A DNA stretch of 64,000 nucleotides, from assembly GCA_012033205.1 (NCBI GenBank), contig JAAUSO010000005.1, positions 1 through 64,000 on the forward strand, written 5' to 3'. Positions 25,958-33,891 of the stretch are shown here, in pieces. This DNA comes from Richelia sp. SL_2_1. Lineage in GTDB: Bacteria > Cyanobacteriota > Cyanobacteriia > Cyanobacteriales > Nostocaceae. How positions within the stretch are numbered: the first letter of the stretch is position 1; each line of letters opens with the position of its first letter. The position numbers and the translations under genes were made by a program. Below the pieces are notes generated by a model, which did no database searches, was not told where the DNA came from, and saw only the letters and a list, made by a program, of their open reading frames with translations.

Positions 25958-26479
25958 CTATACTCTTTTTAGCTGTAACGCCTGTTCTAGGGAGATAATT
26001 TCATCCCGATGGGCAATTACAGTAATTTTAGTCTTTTGTTCGCTATCGGTGCCTTCAACCGTTAGCGAAACATTTTCGACTCTTCCTGCTTTATTCCAGT
26101 AAAAAATACCGCTCAAAGGAGATAAGAAGACTATTCCGTAGAACAGTATACTTTGACTGGAAAAAAGTAGAGATAAAACTAAAGATAGGCTCATAAAACC
26201 AACAGCGGCAAGAACAGTCAAAAAGATCGCTAAAAACCAGCTGGGTTTAACGAAGCCAGTCATAGTTACTTTATTTTGTTGCGGGTCTACCGCTGCCACT
26301 CGATAAGACCGCGCTCGAAAATACTCCTTTAATTGGGGCATTAAAGAGGCTTCATTTAATGGGGATACCAGTCGTGCTGTTTCTGTACGGTCTTTAGTAG
26401 AAGCCCTAATAAAGAAAAATAATCCGACCGACATTAATAAAGTTAACAACAACGTGGATGGCAGGATAGCAGTATCCAT
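25958..26479 (-). CDS. CCB1-like cofactor assembly of complex C subunit B
   Basis: A 173-residue membrane protein: one N-terminal helix (about 5-24), a short soluble stretch (MPQLKEYFRARSYRVAAVDPQQNKVTMTGFV), two central helices (about 80-105 and 110-130) and a C-terminal cytosolic or lumenal domain. The pattern matches the CCB1 (DUF3529) family, which helps attach haem ci to cytochrome b6. The family assignment rests on recognising EYFRARSYRV..D....VTFxGxVxPS and the layout. It is next to, and in the same direction as, the PadR gene with ~65 bp between them, so the two may be co-transcribed. Confidence 0.65.
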   Translation of the reverse strand: MDTAILPSTLLLTLLMSVGLFFFIRASTKDRTETARLVSPLNEASLMPQLKEYFRARSYRVAAVDPQQNKVTMTGFVKPSWFLAIFLTVLAAVGFMSLSLVLSLLFSSQSILFYGIVFLSPLSGIFYWNKAGRVENVSLTVEGTDSEQKTKITVIAHRDEIISLEQALQLKRV

Positions 26480-26545
26480 AACAGATTAATAGGTGTAATA
26501 AGGGAAACATTTACCATTATTATTGGTTAAATTGCCCTTATTACA

Positions 26546-26893
26546 CTAAATTGTTCTCCGCTTGATGTACTCGTGCCAAAGACCAGCTAAATTTTGGGCT
26601 TGAGTTTGCCATTCAGGGGAAACTTGGTACATCCGCCGGGGACGACCGCGTCCTTCAAGCTTCTTCCAGTATCCAGTAATTGCTTTCTGGTCTTCAAGAA
26701 ACTTAATTGCACTATAAAGTACGGTGTCCGAAAGCCGATAAGTTGGATATTCGGTCTCCAGTTTTTGGATCAACTCGGTGCCGTAAGATTCCCCTTGTTG
26801 CAAAACAGACAAGATATAACAAACAGCTAGTTCCTGACAGAGGTAGGTTGGCGGAGGATTCTCAAAGAATTGATATATATCCTCAAGTTTCAT
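26546..26893 (-). CDS. PadR-family transcriptional regulator
   Basis: A 115-residue winged-helix protein. Core: LAVCYILSVLQQGESYGTELIQKLETEYPTYRLSDTVLYSAIKFLEDQKAITGYWKKLEGRGRPRRMYQVSPE, the canonical PadR recognition helix and wing with the GRPRRxYxxT-like motif. It lacks the long C-terminal dimerisation coil of PadR-s2, so it is a short-type PadR. Cyanobacterial PadR proteins include the circadian period extender Pex; whether this is its counterpart cannot be decided here. It starts at an ATG and probably regulates itself or its CCB1-like neighbour. Confidence 0.85.
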   Translation of the reverse strand: MKLEDIYQFFENPPPTYLCQELAVCYILSVLQQGESYGTELIQKLETEYPTYRLSDTVLYSAIKFLEDQKAITGYWKKLEGRGRPRRMYQVSPEWQTQAQNLAGLWHEYIKRRTI

Positions 26894-26989
26894 GGTTAGT
26901 GAATGGCTAAAAAAATGCCTTAATGTTGAGCCTGTAATTTCTATAGAGAGTATATAGTGTTACTCCAGCTTTTGTAAGTATATAACGCT

Positions 26990-27238
26990 ACTTAGGCTGA
27001 TTTGCCAGCATCGTAAACACTACATTAAAACCCACGATTGTTACTCATGGTACTGGCACACTAAAACCAGGGTACAGATTTGCCGCACCCCTAGTTAAAC
27101 TCGGAAATTAGTGTTGTGAGGAGTTGGTTGACAGCGAAGAGAATCGCTATCAGTGTGTCAACTGATGCCAAGCGGCTAAGGACTGCTTAAGCATAAAATG
27201 GCACCTAAGCAATTTTAAAGGTAAATTGCTGCTTTTTT
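26990..27238 (+). ncRNA. candidate small structured RNA
   Basis: No plus-strand gene precedes this stretch, yet it ends in a good intrinsic terminator. Upstream of the terminator lie nested stems: GTTGACA ... TGTCAAC enclosing GCGA/TCGC (about 27127-27162), GCCA ... TGGC (about 27168-27202), and GGTACTGG / CCAGGGTAC (about 27047-27075). A TATATAGT- or TATAAC-type -10 candidate lies at about 26955-26985. I checked for tmRNA, RNase P and SRP RNA signatures and found none. The 5' end given is a guess. Confidence 0.4.
27208..27238 (+). terminator. Rho-independent terminator of the candidate ncRNA
   Basis: AGCAATTT (27208-27215) / AAATTGCT (27223-27230) with a 7-nt loop and TTTTTT at 27233-27238. 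Confidence 0.7.
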
Positions 27239-27281
27239 GTAAAACTTAACAAATACTTTTTTTACGAAGATTATCTCGTGG

Positions 27282-27430
27282 ATAATTGGTAATTGGTAAT
27301 TGGGGATTGGGGATTGGTAATTGGTAATTGAAGTATATATTTGAAAGTGAAGCCCTTAGCATGTCCGTCAAAACTCTCTGATTATTAATTATTTCCCCGA
27401 TTACCGATTACCGATTACCCATTACCCATT
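27282..27430 (+). repeat. composite element X: STRR - core - inverted STRR
   Basis: GGTAATT heptamers at 27282-27330, a ~65-bp core including GTCAAAACTCTCTGATTATT, then inverted-sense ATTACCG heptamers at 27396-27430, ending 10 bp before the DUF3611 start. The same arrangement in opposite orientation occurs at 29574-29770. Confidence 0.75.
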
Positions 27431-27440
27431 CTTTATTGGT

Positions 27441-28013
27441 ATGTCAGAACAGCTCGACAATCAGTCTTCTTCAAAAATCCGTTCTATCGGACAAAACTTT
27501 CGTATTACAGCTTGGATTAGCTTTGTATTGCAGTTGATACTAGGTGTAGTTTCTGCCTTGCTGTTATTAGTATTCGTCACTTTTGGTCGTAGACCTGGCA
27601 CTGCTTCTAGCAGCGCTGAAACTGGCTTTGGTGTGTTTTTAGCTATTTGCGGACTGGTTGCTTTAGGAATAAGTATTTATTTAGCATTTCGTTGCAAAAA
27701 CATTGGTAGACAACTGCAATCTACCAATCCCAGTAACCGTCCTAGGAAAATCGAGACGGTTAAAGTTTTACAATTAGCTCTGATAGTTAATTTAGTAGGA
27801 ATGCTGTTGACGTTGTTAGGGGCGCAAGCGATTGTCGGCTCTTTAGTAGTTAGAGCGGTATCACCTCAAGCCGTGACGACCCAATTATTTGACCCTAATC
27901 GAATCATTAGCGGTCAAGATATGTTTGTAGTGCAGGCAAATAATAATACGATTACAGCCCATTTTGTAGGACTTGTAGCATCAATTTGGTTGCTAAATCG
28001 GATCACCAAATGA
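27441..28013 (+). CDS. DUF3611 family membrane protein
   Basis: A 190-residue integral membrane protein with four hydrophobic segments (about 25-47, 63-83, 108-133 and 168-188) linked by short loops. The RIGQNFRITAWISFVLQLILGVVSALLLLF-like start, FRCKNIGRQL and LQLALIVNLVGMLLTLLGAQAIVGSLV are features of DUF3611, present in cyanobacteria and plastids. No function is known to me. The ATG sits 10 bp after an STRR, with no Shine-Dalgarno. Confidence 0.8.
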   Translation: MSEQLDNQSSSKIRSIGQNFRITAWISFVLQLILGVVSALLLLVFVTFGRRPGTASSSAETGFGVFLAICGLVALGISIYLAFRCKNIGRQLQSTNPSNRPRKIETVKVLQLALIVNLVGMLLTLLGAQAIVGSLVVRAVSPQAVTTQLFDPNRIISGQDMFVVQANNNTITAHFVGLVASIWLLNRITK

Positions 28014-28283
28014 TCTGATATGGTAATACGATGGTTGGAGTACAAGAGGAATTTAAAGATTGGAGGAAGCAATCTTTGTTGTTCACTCTTACTTGGATTT
28101 TGCTTTTCGATCCGGAATTTTTTGGTGTATTTTTGCAATTAGCTTGTTAACCACCTTGATCAAGATTGAAGTTAAATTTTGTCGCGTAGTAGAAAAATTT
28201 TTTGCTTTGAACTCAAGACAAATATTACAATTTGAGATTGTGTGTTAACTCAAATATATTAAATCCTAAACTGAGAACTATCC

Positions 28284-29573
28284 GTGCTAGATATTAAGCA
28301 AATTAGAGAAAATCCGCAATTAGTTCAAGAAAAGTTGAAGAATCGCGGCGATAATTACGATATTCAGCCGATTGTTGATTTAAATCAGCGACAGCGGCAG
28401 TTAGAGACTACACGAAGTCAACTTCAAGCCCGTAGTAACGAAATTGGTAAGTTAGTAGGACAGAAAATCAAGTCGGGTGTCAATGCTCAAAATACAGAAA
28501 TTCAAGATTTACGCGACGAAGGTAACTCTCTCAAAGCTAAATTGAGCGAACTTGAACCCCAAGAAAAAGAGATTAAAGCCGAAATTGAACAGACATTACT
28601 CGCACTTCCTAATTTACCCAGTGAGTCTACACCCATTGGACATAGCGAGGAAGATAATGTCGAAGTGCGACGCTGGGGCGATCAGTATTTACCTCAAAAC
28701 CAAAATATTATTCCCCATTGGGAAATCGGCGAAAAGCTAGGTTTTCTCAACTTTGAACGAGCCGTAAAAGTTGCTCAGAGTCGCTTTGTTGCTTTGATTG
28801 GGGCTGGTGCGACCTTGGAAAGGGCTTTAATTCAGTTTATGCTCAATACTCAAGTAGCCGCTGGTTATATAGAGGTAGTTCCGCCGTTTTTGGTTAATAC
28901 TGAGTCAATGACAGCCACCGGACAATTACCCAAGTTTGCTGAAGAAAGCTTTAAATGCGCTGATGATGATTTATGGCTTACCCCGACAGCAGAAGTTCCT
29001 TTAACCAATCTTTACCGTAATGAAATTCTCAGTACAGAAGATTTACCGATATATCACTGTGCTTATAGTCCTTGTTTTCGTCGCGAAGCTGGAAGTTACG
29101 GACGGGATATGCGGGGATTAATTCGTCTGCATCAATTTAATAAAGTTGAATTGGTTAAATTAGTTAGTCCCGAAACTTCTTTTGATGAATTAGAAAAATT
29201 ACTTAAGAACGCTGAAGGAATTTTACAAGCTTTACAGTTGCCTTACCGAGTGATTGAGTTATGTACTGGAGATTTAGGATTTTCAGCAACGAAAACTTAC
29301 GATATAGAAGTTTGGCTTCCCTCAAGCGGTAAATATCGTGAAATTTCGAGCTGTTCCAATTGTGGAGACTTTCAAGCGCGAAGAGGTAACATTCGTTTCA
29401 AGGAAGCTGGTAAGAAAGGAACTCAATTCGTGCATACCCTCAACGGTTCCGGATTAGCAGTGGGACGAACAATGGCAGCTATTTTGGAAAACTATCAACA
29501 ACCCGACGGCACTCTACACGTACCGCAGGTGTTGCAACCTTATTTAGGTGGTAAGGAGATTTTGGAAGTTTAG
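28284..29573 (+). CDS. serS: seryl-tRNA synthetase
   Basis: Class II synthetase charging tRNA-Ser (and tRNA-Sec where present), 429 residues, cytosolic. An N-terminal coiled-coil tRNA-binding arm (residues ~30-105) is followed by the catalytic core with motif 2 ([31 protein letters not shown]), [20 protein letters not shown], and motif 3 ([22 protein letters not shown]). The start is GTG (28284), placing the normal [21 protein letters not shown] beginning at residue 1. The stop is followed directly by an STRR-bounded composite repeat. Confidence 0.97.
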   Translation: MLDIKQIRENPQLVQEKLKNRGDNYDIQPIVDLNQRQRQLETTRSQLQARSNEIGKLVGQKIKSGVNAQNTEIQDLRDEGNSLKAKLSELEPQEKEIKAEIEQTLLALPNLPSESTPIGHSEEDNVEVRRWGDQYLPQNQNIIPHWEIGEKLGFLNFERAVKVAQSRFVALIGAGATLERALIQFMLNTQVAAGYIEVVPPFLVNTESMTATGQLPKFAEESFKCADDDLWLTPTAEVPLTNLYRNEILSTEDLPIYHCAYSPCFRREAGSYGRDMRGLIRLHQFNKVELVKLVSPETSFDELEKLLKNAEGILQALQLPYRVIELCTGDLGFSATKTYDIEVWLPSSGKYREISSCSNCGDFQARRGNIRFKEAGKKGTQFVHTLNGSGLAVGRTMAAILENYQQPDGTLHVPQVLQPYLGGKEILEV

Positions 29574-29770
29574 GGTGATGGGTGATGGGTGATGGGTAAT
29601 CGGTAATCGGTAATCGGTAATCGGTAATCGGGGCAATAATTAATAATCAGGGAGTTTTGACATCTCCCCCTTGGGGAGCAGCTTCGCTATCGCCCTTTCA
29701 ACTAAACTACATATTTCAATTACCAATTACCAATCCGCAATTCCCAATTCCCCAATTCCCAATGCCCAAT
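29574..29770 (-). repeat. composite element Y: STRR - core - inverted STRR
   Basis: Opposite-orientation relative of element X at 27282-27430. The shared minus-strand core includes GTCAAAACTCCCTGATTATT and TTAATTATTGCCCCGATTAC, bounded by ATTACCG and GGTAATT heptamers. Y carries about 30 extra bp in the core (with CTCCCCAAGGGGGAG) and begins right after the serS stop. Confidence 0.75.
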
Positions 29771-29812
29771 CTAAAATAAAGAAATGTATAGTTTAAATAA
29801 ATTAACGATTCT

Positions 29813-30901
29813 ATGTCAGTTTTAGCGGCGATCGCAGTATTGGCTGTACTGATTTTTGTACACGAGTTAGGACATTTTATTGCAGCAAGGTCTCAAGGTA
29901 TTCATGTTAACCGTTTTTCCTTGGGTTTTGGTCCGGTACTTTTGAAGTATCAAGGTTCAGAAACGGAATATGCGGTGCGTGCGTTTCCGTTGGGTGGTTT
30001 TGTGGGATTTCCTGATGATGATCCCGATAGTGAAATTGAGCCATCAGATCCAAATTTACTGCGTAACCGTCCGGTTTTAGATCGGGCGATCGTGATTAGT
30101 GCTGGGGTAATCGCAAATTTAATCTTTGCTTATTTTCTCTTGGTATCTCAGGTTGGCTTTGTCGGAATACCCGAAGTAATTCCTCAACCAGGAATTTTGA
30201 TTCCAGAACTCGCTCCCCAAGTGAGTAATGTAGCGACAGAGGCTGGAATTAAGCCGGGGGATGTAATTATAGCAGCGGATGGTCAGGAATTTGGTACATC
30301 GCTGCAAGAAAGAGACAAATTGATGAATATCATCAAAAATCATCCAGGAAAACCAATTGAATTAAAAATTGCCAGAGACTCGCGTAATATAAATTTAACG
30401 GTAGTTCCAGAAGCAAAACCTGGTGGCGGAAGTATTGGTGTTAGTCTTTCTCCTAACCGTAAAATAGATCATCGTTCTGCAAAAAATATTGTGGAAGCCT
30501 TTAGCATCGGCGCGACTCAGTTTCAAAATATTATCGTCCAAACAGTTCAAGGCTTTGGACAATTAGTCACAAACTTTGGTGAAACAGCAGGTCAAGTCGC
30601 AGGACCTGTTAAAATCGTCAAAATTGGTGCAAGTATTGCTCAAAACGATACTGGTAGTTTGTTCTTTTTTGCGGCACTAATTAGCATCAACTTGGCTTTC
30701 ATCAACATTTTACCTTTACCGGCTTTAGATGGCGGACAACTTGCTTTTCTGTTGATTGAAGGTGTGCGTGGTAAGCCCTTACCCTCTCGCATTCAAGAAG
30801 GTGTCATGCAAACAGGTTTAATGCTACTTTTAGGATTAGGGATTTTTCTAATCGTTAAGGAAACTACCCAGTTGCAATGGGTACAAAATTTATTTCAGTG
30901 A
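29813..30901 (+). CDS. rseP: site-2 protease RseP (intramembrane zinc metalloprotease)
   Basis: A 362-residue membrane protease of the M50 family that cleaves transmembrane anti-sigma factors or other substrates within the membrane. Zinc motif HELGH at residues 17-21 in the first helix, one central PDZ domain (about 115-205), and the second zinc ligand motif NILPLPALDGGQ near residue 300 in a hydrophobic context. The extreme C-terminus is another hydrophobic helix. Its 3' end overlaps nth, indicating translational coupling. Cyanobacterial paralogues vary in substrate; the target is unknown. Confidence 0.93.
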   Translation: MSVLAAIAVLAVLIFVHELGHFIAARSQGIHVNRFSLGFGPVLLKYQGSETEYAVRAFPLGGFVGFPDDDPDSEIEPSDPNLLRNRPVLDRAIVISAGVIANLIFAYFLLVSQVGFVGIPEVIPQPGILIPELAPQVSNVATEAGIKPGDVIIAADGQEFGTSLQERDKLMNIIKNHPGKPIELKIARDSRNINLTVVPEAKPGGGSIGVSLSPNRKIDHRSAKNIVEAFSIGATQFQNIIVQTVQGFGQLVTNFGETAGQVAGPVKIVKIGASIAQNDTGSLFFFAALISINLAFINILPLPALDGGQLAFLLIEGVRGKPLPSRIQEGVMQTGLMLLLGLGIFLIVKETTQLQWVQNLFQ

Positions 30902-31611
30902 GTACTAACCGAAAAAAATCTTCTACTAAAAAGCAGCAAGCACTCTCTATTTTGGTGCGTTTGCAGCGGTTGTATCCGGATGCAACTTGCTCTTTAATTT
31001 ATTCAACTCCGCTACAGTTACTTGTAGCGACTATTCTTTCCGCTCAATGTACGGACGAACGAGTGAATAAAGTAACACCAGAATTATTCCGTCAATTCCC
31101 TGATGCGGAAAGTTTGGGTAATGCAACTATTGAAGAACTGGAAAGCTTGGTGCGTTCTACAGGTTTTTATCGGAATAAATCCAAGAACATCAAAGCTGCC
31201 TGTCAGATGATAGTTAGTGAGTTTGGCGGTCAGGTTCCTCAACGTATGGAAGAACTATTGCGGCTTCCTGGAGTAGCTCGAAAAACTGCAAATGTAGTTC
31301 TGGCTCATGGTTTTGGGATTAATGCTGGGGTGACTGTTGATACTCATGTCAGTCGTCTCAGTCAAAGATTAGGTTTAACTGATTGTCAAGATCCAGTTCG
31401 TATCGAACGAGATTTGATGAAATTATTACCGCAAGCAGATTGGGAAAATTGGTCAATTCGACTGATTGATCACGGTCGTGCTGTTTGTCGTGCGCGTAAT
31501 CCCGCTTGTGGACAGTGTCAGTTAGCTGATTTATGTGCTAGCGCACCCAAAATTTATGGTCAAAATCTTCAAAACGAAAATATTGATATCATAAGTAGTG
31601 CGATTCGCTAG
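30877..31611 (+). CDS. nth: endonuclease III
   Basis: A bifunctional DNA glycosylase/AP lyase for oxidised pyrimidines, 244 residues. Helix-hairpin-helix LPGVARKTANVVLAHGFG with the catalytic Lys in RKTA; catalytic Asp in VDTHVSRLSQRLGL; C-terminal [4Fe-4S] ligands C-x6-C-x2-C-x5-C in CRARNPACGQCQLADLC. The ATG at 30877 overlaps rseP by 25 nt. A GTG at 30898 that overlaps the rseP TGA is an equally plausible coupled start and would give the shorter MSTNRKKSS beginning. The Ser/Lys-rich first ~20 residues are not part of the fold. Confidence 0.95.
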   Translation: MGTKFISVSTNRKKSSTKKQQALSILVRLQRLYPDATCSLIYSTPLQLLVATILSAQCTDERVNKVTPELFRQFPDAESLGNATIEELESLVRSTGFYRNKSKNIKAACQMIVSEFGGQVPQRMEELLRLPGVARKTANVVLAHGFGINAGVTVDTHVSRLSQRLGLTDCQDPVRIERDLMKLLPQADWENWSIRLIDHGRAVCRARNPACGQCQLADLCASAPKIYGQNLQNENIDIISSAIR

Positions 31612-31647
31612 AATGGGGAATGCTGTTCAAAAATAATTAGGAATTTT

Positions 31648-31950
31648 ATGGCTAAAAAAGCGATGATTGAGCGCGATAAAAAACGCGCCAAGATGGTAGA
31701 TAAGTATTGGGATAAGCGCGAAGCTTTGCTAGAAGAGTTTAGACAAGAGCAAGACCCCTTGGAAAAACTCGAAATCCACCGCAAAATTCAGCAACTACCC
31801 CGCAACAGCGCTCCAAATCGTCGTCGCAACCGCTGTTGGGCTACAGGTCGTCCCCGCGCTGTTTACCGTGATTTCGGTTTATGTCGCAATGTCCTCCGCG
31901 ACTGGGCGCATCAAGGCTTATTACCTGGTGTTGTTAAGTCTAGCTGGTAA
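31648..31950 (+). CDS. rpsN: 30S ribosomal protein S14
   Basis: 100 residues, the long zinc-free form of S14 typical of cyanobacteria and plastids: [30 protein letters not shown] at the start, and [50 protein letters not shown] at the end. It binds 16S rRNA in the small-subunit head. The four-Cys zinc motif of short S14 is absent. It sits 36 bp behind nth in the same direction and has an AGGA Shine-Dalgarno, so it is probably in the rseP-nth transcript or has its own promoter. Confidence 0.97.
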   Translation: MAKKAMIERDKKRAKMVDKYWDKREALLEEFRQEQDPLEKLEIHRKIQQLPRNSAPNRRRNRCWATGRPRAVYRDFGLCRNVLRDWAHQGLLPGVVKSSW

Positions 31951-31963
31951 AGAAATTTAGTTA

Positions 31964-31992
31964 GGAGTTTCGAGTTAGGAGTTTTGAGTTAC
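31964..31992. repeat. STRR remnant, TTAGGAGTT/TCGAGTT type
   Basis: Degenerate TTAGGAG units starting 13 bp after the rpsN stop. An inverted partner array sits at 32130-32163, so the two could pair across ~140 nt. Confidence 0.65.
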
Positions 31993-32129
31993 TTCATAAT
32001 TCATGTTTGATGTGAGTTATAAAAACCAAGGATACATCAAGCATTATTTTTATTACTATTGCCGAACGTGATATCCGAGGAATCTTTACGACTTAAATAC
32101 AAGGTTTAACCTTTAGTCCACATTGTTCA

Positions 32130-32163
32130 TAACTCCTAACTCCTCACTCTTAACTCCTAACTT
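32130..32163. repeat. STRR array, heptamer CTAACTC
   Basis: AACTCCT-type units ending exactly at the stop codon (32164-32166 on the minus strand) of the next gene. Confidence 0.8.
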
Positions 32164-32493
32164 TTATTGTCCGCAACATTTATCAATTCCTAAGCTTTCC
32201 AAAAGAAGATCGCTAACTGCATTCGCGATCGCAAATTCTCCATAGAAGCTTTTGGAAAAGTCAAAGGATTGCATTTCGGTGACAATCGCTAGAACTAATT
32301 CTCCTAAATCGTTTTCCCCTTCCATCCGCTGTCGAACGAAAATTTGTGCGGCACGTTCGGCTATTGTTTGATTAATACTTTCTGGGACAAATTCTTCATC
32401 CAAAAAGGAATGTAAGCTCTGTTGCAACCATTTTCCTTCTTGTTGAGGATTGGACGCAGGTGGTAAAGTTATCGGTGGTATTGGTTGAGTCAT
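32164..32493 (-). CDS. conserved hypothetical protein, acidic, 109 residues
   Basis: A small soluble protein with a Pro-rich N-terminus (MTQPIPPITLPPASNPQQEGKWL) followed by a predicted all-helical acidic domain (LDEEFVPESINQTIAERAAQIFVRQRMEGENDLGELVLAIVTEMQSFDFSKSFYGEFAIANAVSDLLLESLG) and a terminal KCCGQ. I do not recognise a named family, though the sequence reads like a conserved cyanobacterial protein. The paired cysteines near the end could bind metal or form a disulfide, which is speculative. It is convergent with rpsN. Confidence 0.7.
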   Translation of the reverse strand: MTQPIPPITLPPASNPQQEGKWLQQSLHSFLDEEFVPESINQTIAERAAQIFVRQRMEGENDLGELVLAIVTEMQSFDFSKSFYGEFAIANAVSDLLLESLGIDKCCGQ

Positions 32494-32660
32494 CTTTTTA
32501 ATTTTTGATTTTCTTTTAATTTGTTTTAATTTATTTGAATTTTTCTAAACCTACAATTTGGCAGATAATAGCCTTTAAAAAGTAATTACCCAAAACTAAC
32601 TTATAAGGAGAAAGTCGGTTAAATTAGCCGGTATCCTGATTTTAATTGTTTCTATATTTT

Positions 32661-33236
32661 ATGCAATATGATGTCGCTGCTATCATCCAAGGATACGCTC
32701 AAGGCTATTTTCTCATGGCTGATCAAAATAATCACTTGGGATGGTACAGCAGTCGCGATCGCACTTTAATTCCTTTGGATGACAGGTTTCGTTACCCCAA
32801 GTCTTTAAAACGAGTTATCAACCAAGAACGTTTTTCAACTGCTATTAACCGCGACTTTAAAGCGGTAGTTGATGGATGTGCAAACCGAGACTCTACCTGG
32901 ATTTCTCAGGAGTTAAAGGATATTTATTATTCTCTATGGGAAAGCGGTTGGGCTTATAGTTTTGAAACTTGGCAAGGTGACGAACTTGCTGGAGGTATTT
33001 TGGGTATCGTTATTAATGGCGCTTTTATTGGTGAATCTATGTTTTTTCGTATTCCCGAAGGCTCGAAAGTCGCTATGGTTAAGTTGGTCGAAAGATTGCG
33101 CCAGCGCCAATTTGTCTTTTTTGACGCTCAGATGATGAATCCTCATTTACAACGCTTTGGTGCTTACTCTATTGATCACAAAGAATATCAGTTTTTATTA
33201 AATAAGGCTTTGCAATCTAATTGTTCTTTGCTTTAA
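32661..33236 (+). CDS. aat: leucyl/phenylalanyl-tRNA--protein transferase
   Basis: N-degron enzyme that adds Leu or Phe to proteins with N-terminal Arg or Lys, marking them for ClpS/ClpAP degradation. From the ATG at 32661 it is 191 residues: GYAQGYFLMADQNNHLGWYSSRDRTLIPLDDRFRYPKSLKR, CANRDSTWISQEL, YSLWESGWAYSFETWQGDELAGGILGIVINGAFIGESMFFR, and FFDAQMMNPHLQRFGAYSI. The frame extends five codons further upstream to a TTG, which is less likely. A strong AAGGAGAAA lies 45 nt upstream, too far for this ATG. The 3' end is copied within the downstream intergenic repeat. Confidence 0.93.
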   Translation: MQYDVAAIIQGYAQGYFLMADQNNHLGWYSSRDRTLIPLDDRFRYPKSLKRVINQERFSTAINRDFKAVVDGCANRDSTWISQELKDIYYSLWESGWAYSFETWQGDELAGGILGIVINGAFIGESMFFRIPEGSKVAMVKLVERLRQRQFVFFDAQMMNPHLQRFGAYSIDHKEYQFLLNKALQSNCSLL

Positions 33237-33490
33237 TTGTTAATTTTTTTGAAGCGATTTCAAAAAAATTTTTTTTATTAAGAATCGCTGAAAAAATGGT
33301 AAAGTAATTAAATAGATTTTTTATAATTGGAATATTGCTCAAAACAAAAATTTTAATAAGATTCCCATTATAAAAATATAGCAAAAAAGGCGCATTTTTG
33401 GAAGCGAAAAAAGAAAATTCTTTTAAAAACGAAAAAAAAACTGAATTTTCAAATTTTTGTTTGCGTAACTCAAGTCAAGCTGAGCCATTC
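33203..33490. repeat. direct repeat copy 1 of a duplicated convergent intergenic segment
   Basis: A 288-bp segment running from the last 34 bases of aat to a decayed copy of the 3' end of the DUF3598 gene. The relic reads EWLSLT-stop-VTQTKI-stop on the minus strand, against EWFSLTLVTETKI in the intact gene. It is matched by 33603-33891. Confidence 0.9.
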
Positions 33491-33602
33491 TTAGCTTTGG
33501 AGGTGATTTTAAAATCCTAAAAACCGGCTTCTGTGGTCATGCTCTGTTGGACAACTTTAATTTGTATTCCATTCAACCGACAATCGCGACTATTCCCAAT
33601 TA

Positions 33603-33891
33603 AATAAGTCCTTGCAATCTAATTGCTGTTTCCTTTAATTATTAAATTTTTTTTAAAAAGTGGCTTGAAAAAATTTTTTAACTAAGAATCGCCGAAAAAA
33701 TGGTAAAATAATTAAATAGATTTTTTATAATCGGAATATTGACTACCTTAAAAATTTTACTAAGATTCCCATTGTAAAAATATAGCATAAAAAGCGCATT
33801 TTTGGAAGCGGAAAACGAAAATTCTTTTAAAAACGAAAAACCTGAATTTTCAAATTTTTGTTTCCGTAACCAAAGTCAAACTGAACCATTC
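33603..33891. repeat. direct repeat copy 2 of the duplicated segment
   Basis: A 289-bp relative of 33203-33490, offset by about 400 bp. It starts with a decayed aat 3' end (LNKSLQSNCCFL-stop, preceded by STDNRDYSQ versus SIDHKEYQF in aat) and ends inside the real 3' end of the DUF3598 gene. Long identical blocks include AATAGATTTTTTATAAT and GCGCATTTTTGGAAGCG. Confidence 0.9.

Larger units (their letters stand above)
26894..27440. other. intergenic region holding a candidate ncRNA and a composite repeat
   Basis: 547 bp between the divergent PadR and DUF3611 genes. It contains an orphan plus-strand terminator (27208-27238) preceded by structured sequence, then a composite STRR-bounded element (27282-27430). 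Confidence 0.55.

Noticed and set aside
27100-27150. Yfr1-like motif (complement of GTGAGGAGT) on the minus strand
   Set aside because: Only a partial motif match, wrong strand relative to the terminator, and no flanking Yfr1 hairpins or T-tract.
28060-28248. 62-codon plus-strand ORF between DUF3611 and serS
   Set aside because: Phe-rich translation of AT-rich DNA, no conserved look; could not be supported as a gene.
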